Positions 1-5,092 of a stretch of 5,922 bases of DNA are shown in pieces (positions within the stretch are counted from its first letter, which is position 1; every line of letters starts with the position of its first letter). The notes below the pieces were generated by a model. It was not told where the DNA came from and made no database searches. It saw nothing but the letters and a program-made list of their open reading frames with translations. A program made the position numbers and the translations under genes. Where the stretch lies: the NCBI GenBank assembly GCA_021787505.1, contig JAJYLU010000135.1, forward strand, positions 1 to 5,922. Reading direction: 5' to 3'. The stretch comes from Nitrospirota bacterium. Its GTDB lineage: Bacteria > Nitrospirota > Thermodesulfovibrionia > Thermodesulfovibrionales > UBA6898.

Positions 1-1
1 T

Positions 2-1498
2 ACGGACATTGCCAGAGCAGCGATGCCGGGAGTCCGGCTGCCGAGACAGCGGTTTATGCATCCGGAAGACGCCGACATCCAGATACGCAGCGGAATGGAA
101 TTTTTCGAAAAAGTCTTCGGTGTCAGACCGGAGGGCATGTGGCCGTCCGAGGGCTCGGTGAGCGAGGAAGCGGTCCGCCTTGCATCCCGGAACGGAGTCC
201 GATGGATCGCCACGGATGAGGGGGTCCTCTCGAATTCGCTGAACAGGCGTCTGCGGGACAATGCCGGCAACGTGACAGAGCCGGATGCGCTTTACAGACC
301 TTACCTCTTCGAAGATGTTTCGATCGTGTTCAGAGATCATGTGCTTTCCGACCTGATCGGGTTCACCTACTCGCAATGGGACCCCAAACGGGCGGCTGAT
401 GACCTGATAGAGAGACTGAAGGGAATCCGGCGGTCCCTGCCGGACAGGGGTCCGCGACTTGTCCCAATCATCCTCGACGGCGAGAATGCATGGGAGCACT
501 ACCGCAACGACGGCCGGGATTTTTTCCTCTACCTCTATGAGGGTCTTTCGCGTGAAGAGAGGCTGAAGACAGTCACGGTCTCGGATTTCCTCGATATTTT
601 CGGGAAAGGAGAGCGACTGGACCGCCTGCATCCGGGATCCTGGATAAACTCCAATTTCGGCATCTGGATAGGGCATGAAGAGGACAATCTTGCGTGGGAC
701 TATCTTGCGGAAACGCGGGGAAAACTCGCGGAGTACCAGAAACAGAACCCGGGAGCGGATACCGGGGCTGCATGGCGTTCGCTGTACATTGCCGAGGGGA
801 GCGACTGGAACTGGTGGTACGGCGATGAACACACCACGGAGACCCAGGAGGAGTTCGACGAGCTTTTCAGGGCCAATCTTATGAAGGTTTTTCGGGAACT
901 GGGCAAAGAGGCGCCGCCACAACTTTTTGTGCCGATTCTCCGGCATGACAGGGGGGTCCCTCCGACCCTGATGATCAGGGGGTTTATCAAGCCGAGGATC
1001 GACGGTATCGTGACCAGTTATTACGAGTGGTATCAGGGCGCCCAGCTTGACGTGAAGAAGTCCGGCGGGAGCATGCATAAGTCGGAGAGTCTCATTTCGT
1101 CAATCTATTACGGGTTCAATAAAGACAATCTTTTTTTGAGGATCGATCCGAAGGTCCCCTTTGCCGAGTTTGAGGAAGGCGTTGAGTTTGCGATCATAAC
1201 GTCACGGCCGGCGGAAAGAAAGATATCCTGTCTTTTGCGGGGCGGCAAGGTGGGCGCGGCACTTTTCGAGAAGGTAAATGAAGAGTGGAAAAAGGTGAAA
1301 GACCTGTTCGACGTTGCGGCAGTCGATGTCTTCGAGATAGGTATTCCCTTTGCCGATCTTCTCGCTAAGGAAAAAGACGAAATCAATCTCTTTATATCGA
1401 TCAGGAAAGACGATGAAGAGATTGAGCGTTGTCCATGGAGGGGACATATCAGCATTTCCGTGCCAACGGAGGATTTTGAGGCTATGATGTGGTACTAG
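2..1498 (+). CDS. GH57 glycoside hydrolase (alpha-amylase/amylopullulanase type), 5'-truncated by window edge
   Basis: Probably hydrolyses or rearranges alpha-1,4 (possibly alpha-1,6) glucans such as glycogen or starch; the exact substrate cannot be read. The frame stays open to the window edge (T-D-I-A-R-A-A precedes the first Met at base 23), so this is the C-terminal part, and the GH57 N-terminal HQP region is missing. Counting from that Met, visible GH57 motifs are GMWPSEGSVS (38-47; Glu43 aligns with the family nucleophile), FRDHVLSDLIGF (103-114; Asp110, less likely Asp105, is the expected acid/base), DGENAWEHY (152-160) and GSWI..FGIWIGHEEDNLAW (205-225), then a helical WNWWYGDEH..ELFR segment near 270-290. 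Residues from about 305 to 491 look like the beta-rich C-terminal domain often attached to this subgroup. No signal peptide can be assessed. It is separated from the next gene by 438 nt and a promoter, so it belongs to an upstream operon. Family assignment is firm; specificity is not. Confidence 0.9.
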   Translation, partial: TDIARAAMPGVRLPRQRFMHPEDADIQIRSGMEFFEKVFGVRPEGMWPSEGSVSEEAVRLASRNGVRWIATDEGVLSNSLNRRLRDNAGNVTEPDALYRPYLFEDVSIVFRDHVLSDLIGFTYSQWDPKRAADDLIERLKGIRRSLPDRGPRLVPIILDGENAWEHYRNDGRDFFLYLYEGLSREERLKTVTVSDFLDIFGKGERLDRLHPGSWINSNFGIWIGHEEDNLAWDYLAETRGKLAEYQKQNPGADTGAAWRSLYIAEGSDWNWWYGDEHTTETQEEFDELFRANLMKVFRELGKEAPPQLFVPILRHDRGVPPTLMIRGFIKPRIDGIVTSYYEWYQGAQLDVKKSGGSMHKSESLISSIYYGFNKDNLFLRIDPKVPFAEFEEGVEFAIITSRPAERKISCLLRGGKVGAALFEKVNEEWKKVKDLFDVAAVDVFEIGIPFADLLAKEKDEINLFISIRKDDEEIERCPWRGHISISVPTEDFEAMMWY

Positions 1499-1671
1499 AG
1501 TATCTGCCCTTCGGCCCCTGCCCTTTTTTGCCTCGGCCTTCTCTGAGTGCTGCGTGTAACGGGTCCTGCAAAAGGGGAAAACGGACATCCTGCGTCGGCG
1601 TATGTACCGGCGCGATTGTCGGACCAATTAGATCGAAGCCCCGTTGCCTCACGTAAAAATCTAAACGAAAC
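1499..1671. other. Non-coding spacer after the GH57 gene
   Basis: I see no gene in this stretch. A 5-bp hairpin (GGTAC, loop TAGA, GTATC, 1491-1504) spans the GH57 stop codon. A run of six T lies at 1524-1529, but it is about 20 nt further on and not preceded by a matching GC stem, so no convincing intrinsic terminator can be called. The last 20 nt (about 1651-1671) are A-rich and could act as an UP-like element for the promoter that follows. Confidence 0.5.
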
Positions 1672-1699
1672 TTGACAAATTGTCGCGATCTGCTACGCT
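1672..1699 (+). promoter_or_regulatory. Sigma-70-type promoter of the HAMP-cytochrome operon
   Basis: A perfect -35 box TTGACA (1672-1677) is followed after 16 bp by an extended -10, TGC TACGCT (TG at 1691-1692, hexamer 1694-1699). The hexamer alone is weak (T, A and last T match), but the TGn extension compensates. The predicted start is near 1706, giving a leader of about 230 nt to the first ATG at 1937. An A-rich stretch precedes the -35. No credible second promoter lies closer to the gene: TATAAA at 1891-1896 lacks a -35 partner. Confidence 0.65.
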
Positions 1700-1709
1700 A
1701 CAAGTAGCG
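1674..1709. promoter_or_regulatory. Two dyads overlapping the promoter (candidate operators)
   Basis: GACAA-A-TTGTC (1674-1684) covers the 3' part of the -35 box. CGCTAC-AA-GTAGCG (1696-1709) covers the 3' part of the -10 hexamer and the predicted transcription start. Both are perfect inverted repeats (5- and 6-bp arms) placed where a repressor would block RNA polymerase. The second could instead be a short hairpin at the very 5' end of the transcript. I do not recognise the cognate regulator family, and arms this short can arise by chance. Confidence 0.35.
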
Positions 1710-1788
1710 GTGGAGGCTTGCAGTGAAAAGGGCGCCGGCTGACGTGTCTTCGAGATCGCCTCGGAAGTTCCGGTGAATCTCGTGAGAA

Positions 1789-1805
1789 TGGGCGGATGTT
1801 GCCCG
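1789..1805 (+). promoter_or_regulatory. Candidate CsrA/RsmA-binding hairpin 1
   Basis: The stem GGGC/GCCC (1790-1793 with 1801-1804, plus a U-G closing pair) holds a 7-nt loop GGATGTT. GGAUGU in a hairpin loop matches the 3' half of the known SELEX consensus for E. coli CsrA (RUACARGGAUGU). It ends 2 nt upstream of the strong Shine-Dalgarno of the 12-codon leader ORF. The ACA part of the consensus is absent. Confidence 0.4.
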
Positions 1806-1818
1806 AAAAGGAGGGATC

Positions 1819-1857
1819 ATGCACCGTTGGATTCCGTCAGGCGTAATTTCTCAGTGA
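1819..1857 (+). CDS. Possible 12-codon leader peptide
   Basis: The ORF encodes MHRWIPSGVISQ. It is preceded by a textbook Shine-Dalgarno AAGGAGGG (1808-1815), with 4 nt between the GGAGG core and the ATG, which is stronger than that of the third gene in the operon. It lies inside the leader of the HAMP-cytochrome operon, 79 nt before the first main ORF. It has no run of a single amino acid that would suggest classical attenuation. Its translation could open or close the nearby hairpins. It may also be a chance ORF: the support is the ribosome binding site alone. An overlapping 24-codon frame (1788-1862) exists but has no ribosome binding site. Confidence 0.25.
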   Translation: MHRWIPSGVISQ

Positions 1858-1868
1858 ATTAAAGTTTC

Positions 1869-1882
1869 TCGGGGATGTCCGA
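1869..1882 (+). promoter_or_regulatory. Candidate CsrA/RsmA-binding hairpin 2
   Basis: A perfect 4-bp stem TCGG/CCGA encloses the hexaloop GGATGT. It has the same loop core as hairpin 1, whose GGA lies 79 nt upstream. Both are followed by a similar CGAWAAG(G)AGG stretch, so they may be a diverged duplicated element. It sits 42 nt upstream of the Shine-Dalgarno of the first HAMP gene. Confidence 0.4.
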
Positions 1883-1923
1883 TAAGAGGTTATAAAGTAC
1901 CGCGGCAGAAGGATCACGCGCAC

Positions 1924-1930
1924 AGGAGGT
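1924..1930 (+). promoter_or_regulatory. Ribosome binding site of the first HAMP gene
   Basis: AGGAGGT lies 6 nt before the ATG at 1937 and fixes that start. Its GGA triplet, together with the one in TGGAGATATG just behind it, could also be contacted by a CsrA-type protein bound to the upstream hairpins. Confidence 0.7.
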
Positions 1931-1936
1931 GGAGAT

Positions 1937-2512
1937 ATGCGTCCGTCGGAGGTCATTAAGAGAACTTTTTCGGTCAGACTCGTCTCGGTCACCGTCCTTT
2001 GTATTGTCCTCAGTGTGGTCTTATCTTCTCTTTTATTCTATTACAGCATGGACCGGGACATAGGCGAGACATACGGGCAGAAGATCCGGATGCTCGGGTT
2101 TTATAAGACCGAACTGGTGACTCAGAGTTTGTTTATTTTCAGCGGCTTTGCTCTTCTAGCCTTTTTCGGAATTTCCGTATCCGGGGTGCTGCAGACCCAT
2201 AGAGTAGTAGGTCCCCTGGTCCGGACGAGGCTTGTGGCGAAGCAACACGCCGATGGCAAGTTCGATGTGACCGTGCGGTTCCGGGAAGGCGATGCCGTGC
2301 CCCTTATAGCCGATTCACTCAATCAGTTTGCCAGGGCATACGGCGACCGCTACGCGGTGTTGGACAACAGCATCCGCGACATGTACCGGGATGCTGTTGC
2401 GATGGGTGAGCTCATCCAGCAAGGTGATATCGAAGGCGCCTTCGCTCTTCGTGCGAGGATAGCGGAGCGGATGCGCGAGCTCAATAGCGTACTTGAGGGG
2501 ATAAAATTATGA
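1937..2512 (+). CDS. Two-helix HAMP-domain membrane protein (operon gene 1)
   Basis: This is an inner-membrane protein of 191 residues with no recognisable catalytic output. Predicted order: short cytoplasmic N-terminus, TM1 about 15-37, a small periplasmic loop about 38-61, TM2 about 62-85, and a HAMP linker about 86-140 with the hallmarks HRVVGPLVR (88-96), HADGKF (104-109) and REGD (116-119). A mainly helical tail of about 50 residues follows. HAMP domains normally relay conformational signals from periplasm to cytoplasm, but no methyl-accepting, kinase, GGDEF or EAL domain follows. The periplasmic loop is too small for a usual ligand-binding domain, so sensing would have to come from a partner. 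The stop overlaps the cytochrome start (ATGA), and the third gene encodes a protein of the same plan. I infer a role as membrane partner of the cytochrome. Annotation pipelines would probably call it HAMP-domain or methyl-accepting-like protein. Confidence 0.8.
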   Translation: MRPSEVIKRTFSVRLVSVTVLCIVLSVVLSSLLFYYSMDRDIGETYGQKIRMLGFYKTELVTQSLFIFSGFALLAFFGISVSGVLQTHRVVGPLVRTRLVAKQHADGKFDVTVRFREGDAVPLIADSLNQFARAYGDRYAVLDNSIRDMYRDAVAMGELIQQGDIEGAFALRARIAERMRELNSVLEGIKL

Positions 2513-3291
2513 AAAAATTCCTCGCGGCCTTACTTCTGCTCGGCCTGACAGCGGTTATCGCCTATACGGTGTCCAGCGAGGACCCTCATGACTTTTCCGA
2601 AGCTGATTGTCCGAAGTGTCACGTGGACGCGTCCGAAAATCCGAAGGTTCTTGTCACGTCGGTGACGAGATTGTGTCTGCCGTGCCACAAAAAAACCATC
2701 AGAAAGTCCTCACATCCGGTGGACAGGGTTCCGGAGTTGGCGAAGGTTCCAGCTGACCTGCCGCTTACTAACGGAAGGATCACATGCAACACCTGCCATA
2801 ATATTCATGACAAGAGGCGAATTTCGGCATTCGGCGGAAAGACTTACTTTCTTAGGAGGGCCTCTGCAGGCAGAGAGTTTTGTGTCGCCTGTCACGAAGT
2901 GGGCAGCCAGGGAAGCAGGCACGTGGAGATTGTCGCCACTGCGCATATCGGGAATAGGTATACGGTGACCGATGCCTCGGCGGTCCTGGATCCTATGTCA
3001 CTCGACTGCATCGGCTGTCACGACGGCACTCTGGCGAAATCGACCAACTACAGAATCGGGCTTGGCGTATGGGACCACAACCAGGGGTCCCATCCGATAG
3101 GCGTCGATTACCGGGAATGCAGGATGAAAAGTGGACAACTGCGCCCGCTGAGTAGGGTGAACAGGAGGTTGCGCCTGTTCAACGGAAAGATTGGCTGCGG
3201 TACCTGTCACGACCTCTATTCGAAGAATCCCGCAATGCTTACTATGAGCAATGAGGGAAGCAGGATGTGTCTGTCGTGCCACGACAAATAG
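2509..3291 (+). CDS. Seven-haem periplasmic cytochrome c (doubled-CXXCH type)
   Basis: This 260-residue electron carrier has seven CXXCH haem-attachment motifs, at residues 34, 56, 93, 125, 167, 230 and 254 (CPKCH, CLPCH, CNTCH, CVACH, CIGCH, CGTCH, CLSCH). An N-terminal hydrophobic stretch (5-18) after MKK is a Sec signal or uncleaved anchor; a V-I-A site after residue 18 is a weak cleavage candidate. Besides the seven motif histidines there are exactly seven others (27, 69, 100, 138, 146, 190, 194), so every haem could be bis-His coordinated and low-potential. SSHP and GSHPIG are typical of doubled-CXXCH cytochromes. Cys204 is the only cysteine outside a motif. Haem attachment would be periplasmic, through a cytochrome c maturation system not in this window. 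It is translationally coupled to the HAMP gene by an ATGA overlap, with GAGGGG 8 nt before the ATG. Its redox partner is unknown; respiratory electron transfer or redox sensing are both possible. Confidence 0.92.
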   Translation: MKKFLAALLLLGLTAVIAYTVSSEDPHDFSEADCPKCHVDASENPKVLVTSVTRLCLPCHKKTIRKSSHPVDRVPELAKVPADLPLTNGRITCNTCHNIHDKRRISAFGGKTYFLRRASAGREFCVACHEVGSQGSRHVEIVATAHIGNRYTVTDASAVLDPMSLDCIGCHDGTLAKSTNYRIGLGVWDHNQGSHPIGVDYRECRMKSGQLRPLSRVNRRLRLFNGKIGCGTCHDLYSKNPAMLTMSNEGSRMCLSCHDK

Positions 3292-3301
3292 GGGGGTATA
3301 G

Positions 3302-3871
3302 ATGAGAGGATATAAGAGGAGGAATTTTTTCATAGACAGGAGCTACCAGGGGAGGATCATCATGAGGATCCTCCAGATATGCTTTGCCGGTCTGGCGCTC
3401 GATCTTGCGTTGTTCAACTACCTGTCGTACCGAAATGTGGAGGCGATGCGCTGGAGGACGCACATTCAGGTAGACACGCTGGGAGAGATCGTGAGCTCCT
3501 ACCTCGTCTATTCGAGCGTCGTAGCGCTGCTGCTCACAGGCGCTGCACTCTTTGTCTACATCAAATTCATGCGGCAGAAAACTGCCGGGCCCTTGTACCG
3601 CCTGCATAAAGATATCGCCTTTGCTGCGGATGGCGATCTTTCAAGGAACATCTGGCTGAGGGGAGACGACGACTTTAAGGATACTGCCGAAGAGCTCGAC
3701 CGGATGATATCTTCGATCCGGGCGGATTTCAGGCTCCTGAGCGAAAGGATGGTCGACATCGGGCGTACCGTTGACCTTCTCGAATATACAGCCGACAGAC
3801 CGTCGATCGCTTCTGAAAAGTGTCGGCAGCTCATAGAATATCTCGAACCGCTCCAGAAGATCAGACGCTGA
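3302..3871 (+). CDS. Two-helix HAMP-domain membrane protein (operon gene 3)
   Basis: This 189-residue inner-membrane protein is built like the product of the first gene: TM1 about 20-41, a periplasmic loop of about 22 residues, TM2 about 63-87, HAMP about 88-142, and a helical tail. HAMP landmarks are AGPLYR (95-100), AADGDL (108-113) and RGDDDF (120-125). The GPL-to-ADG spacing (13 residues) equals that of the first gene, which supports paralogy. The 3302 start follows GGGGGG (3291-3296) by 5 nt. I prefer it because RRNFFIDRSYQGRII (6-20) before TM1 resembles the N-terminus usual in this family. An internal ATG at 3362 (Met21) has a stronger Shine-Dalgarno, GGGGAGG at 3349-3355, and could give a 169-residue form. 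No output domain follows HAMP. It starts 10 nt after the cytochrome stop and is the last gene of the operon. I infer that the three products form a membrane complex. Confidence 0.8.
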   Translation: MRGYKRRNFFIDRSYQGRIIMRILQICFAGLALDLALFNYLSYRNVEAMRWRTHIQVDTLGEIVSSYLVYSSVVALLLTGAALFVYIKFMRQKTAGPLYRLHKDIAFAADGDLSRNIWLRGDDDFKDTAEELDRMISSIRADFRLLSERMVDIGRTVDLLEYTADRPSIASEKCRQLIEYLEPLQKIRR

Positions 3872-3885
3872 GGAGCGTCCGGATC
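3859..3885. terminator. Hairpin spanning the convergent gene junction
   Basis: GACGCT-GAGG-AGCGTC (3864-3879) forms a perfect 6-bp stem with a tetraloop. A 1x2 internal loop extends it with GATC/GATC (3859-3862 with 3882-3885). It contains the stop codon of the third operon gene and abuts the stop of the minus-strand enzyme gene, filling the 12-nt intergenic gap. No T-run follows on either strand, so it is not a standard intrinsic terminator. It may pause or protect both 3' ends. Confidence 0.4.
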
Positions 3886-5092
3886 AGACCCTCTCAAGAG
3901 CCTGCTTCAGATCGGTGATGAGGTCCTCCACATCTTCGAGTCCGAGCGCGATGCGCACGAGGTTGTCCACCATGCCGATCTTCCTGCGGTATTCCTCGGG
4001 GTAGTCGAAGAACGACATCGTCGACATCTGGGTCACCAGGCTTTCGCTGCCGCCGAGGCTTGGCGTGATGAGGAAGAGCTCGAGAGCATCGATAAATTTC
4101 CGCGTTTCGGTGTTTCCACCCTTGACAAGAAAACTGATGACGCTGCCGAAACCCTTCATCTGCTCCCTGGCGATCCTGTGGTCGGGATGTGACGGCAGGC
4201 CAGGGTACCAGACCTTTTCGATCTTGGGATGTGCTTCGAGCATCTGTGCCACTGCAAGTCCGGCACTGTTGTGATGCTCCATCCGCATGCCGAAGGTCTT
4301 GAGCCCCCGTTCAAGGAGAAAGCAGGTGAGCGGCCCCGGTGTTGCGCCTATCATGCGCTGCATCTTGTAAAGGTCTGTCATCAGGGCCGATGAGCCCAGG
4401 GCTACCCCGGCCATCAGGTCGTTATGTCCTCCAAGATACTTGGTGGCAGAGTGGATGACCACGTCTACGCCGAGTTCGAGAGGCCTGATGTTATATGGTG
4501 TCGCCAGTGTGGCGTCGATGATCGTCATGATGTTGCGCGCTCTGGCCACCTTAACAATAGCAGGTATGTCGAGCACGCGCAGATAGGGGTTGGTGGGAGA
4601 CTCGGTAAAAATGATGTTGGTGTCCGGTTGTATGGCTTTTTCTATCGCCCCGGCTGTGGGATCCGCAATGGCGTGTGCTATTCCGAATTTCCCGAGAAAG
4701 TTAGTGGCAAAGTCCCGCGTCTGGCGGTAGCAGTCTCCCGTGAAGATGATATGTCCTCCGGGTTTCATATATGTCATGAGAACCAGCAGAACAGCGGCCA
4801 TGCCTGATGTGTAAAGTACGGCACGTTCGGCCGCTTCGATGGCCGCGAGTTTGCGTTCCGTCTCCTGCTGGGTGGGATTGCCATAGCGCGCATACTCGTG
4901 CTCGCGCGTTACCTTACCCTGGCCCTTGGCACGCATGAAATCCTCGACCTCGCCGGCGGTCTCGAAGTAATAGTTGGACGTATGCACGATCGGCGTCGAA
5001 ACCGCGTGATGCGCCTTCGGAAGGCGGCCCCTGCCGTGGATGGCGAGAGTGGCGGGCCTCCAGTTATTTGCATTCGATTTTTTCTTAGCCAT
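3884..5092 (-). CDS. Cystathionine gamma-synthase-like PLP enzyme, plant-type
   Basis: This is a cytosolic fold-type I PLP enzyme of the Cys/Met-metabolism family, 402 residues, of normal length. Numbered from the chosen Met: YARYGNPT (67-74, phosphate-binding Tyr/Arg of the neighbouring subunit), SGMAA (96-100), [10 protein letters not shown] (163-172), IDATLATP (192-199, Asp193 contacting the PLP ring nitrogen) and [12 protein letters not shown] (214-225, Lys218 the PLP Schiff base). SLGGSESL (345-352) forms part of the substrate pocket. [18 protein letters not shown] and [12 protein letters not shown] recall plant cystathionine gamma-synthase, which uses O-phosphohomoserine and cysteine; this comparison is from memory. 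I chose the Met at 5092 because AGAGGAG (5107-5101) lies 8 nt before it; a Met nine residues earlier (5119) has no such site. It overlaps threonine synthase by 8 nt, so the two are coupled at the homoserine branch point. O-acyl-homoserine sulfhydrylase or a gamma-lyase cannot be excluded. Confidence 0.85.
   Translation of the reverse strand: MAKKKSNANNWRPATLAIHGRGRLPKAHHAVSTPIVHTSNYYFETAGEVEDFMRAKGQGKVTREHEYARYGNPTQQETERKLAAIEAAERAVLYTSGMAAVLLVLMTYMKPGGHIIFTGDCYRQTRDFATNFLGKFGIAHAIADPTAGAIEKAIQPDTNIIFTESPTNPYLRVLDIPAIVKVARARNIMTIIDATLATPYNIRPLELGVDVVIHSATKYLGGHNDLMAGVALGSSALMTDLYKMQRMIGATPGPLTCFLLERGLKTFGMRMEHHNSAGLAVAQMLEAHPKIEKVWYPGLPSHPDHRIAREQMKGFGSVISFLVKGGNTETRKFIDALELFLITPSLGGSESLVTQMSTMSFFDYPEEYRRKIGMVDNLVRIALGLEDVEDLITDLKQALERV

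Larger units (their letters stand above)
1706..1936 (+). other. Long 5' leader, GGA-rich and probably structured
   Basis: This untranslated leader of about 230 nt precedes the HAMP-cytochrome operon. It contains ten GGA triplets (starting at 1712, 1763, 1794, 1810, 1814, 1829, 1873, 1911, 1925 and 1931), roughly two to three times the random expectation. Several hairpins are drawable: TTCGAG/CTCGGA at 1749-1765, GGGC/GCCC at 1790-1804 and TCGG/CCGA at 1869-1882. A long-range pairing, CTGACG (1739-1744) with CGTCAG (1835-1840), can be extended by CGC/GCG (1733-1735 with 1841-1843) across a 3-nt bulge. I compared it mentally with common riboswitch cores (cobalamin, FMN, TPP, glycine, lysine, c-di-GMP-I/II, ZTP, fluoride, guanidine) and found no match. 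Confidence 0.4.

Noticed and set aside
1499..1532. Possible intrinsic terminator of the GH57 gene (TTTTTT at 1524-1529)
   Set aside because: The CCC just before the T-run has no complementary GC arm close upstream, and the small hairpin at the stop codon is about 20 nt away from the T-run.
1202..1627. Minus-strand ORF of 141 codons across the GH57 3' end
   Set aside because: It is mostly antisense to the clear GH57 frame, has a low-complexity basic composition with no recognisable domain, and lacks a good ribosome site.
1709..1721. Sigma-54-like GG...GC element (CGGTGGAGGCTTGCA)
   Set aside because: The GG-to-GC spacing is off by one from the strict 10-bp requirement and the flanking consensus is poor. 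A clear sigma-70 promoter lies just upstream.
1788..1862. 24-codon frame beginning MGGCCPKRR in the leader
   Set aside because: It has no Shine-Dalgarno before its ATG and runs through the stronger ribosome site of the 12-codon ORF in another frame.
1891..1896. TATAAA as a second -10 box close to the first HAMP gene
   Set aside because: No sequence resembling TTGACA occurs 15-19 bp upstream and there is no TGn extension.
4424..4807. Plus-strand ORF of 127 codons inside the cystathionine gamma-synthase-like gene
   Set aside because: It is a shadow of a strongly conserved enzyme on the other strand, with no family resemblance.
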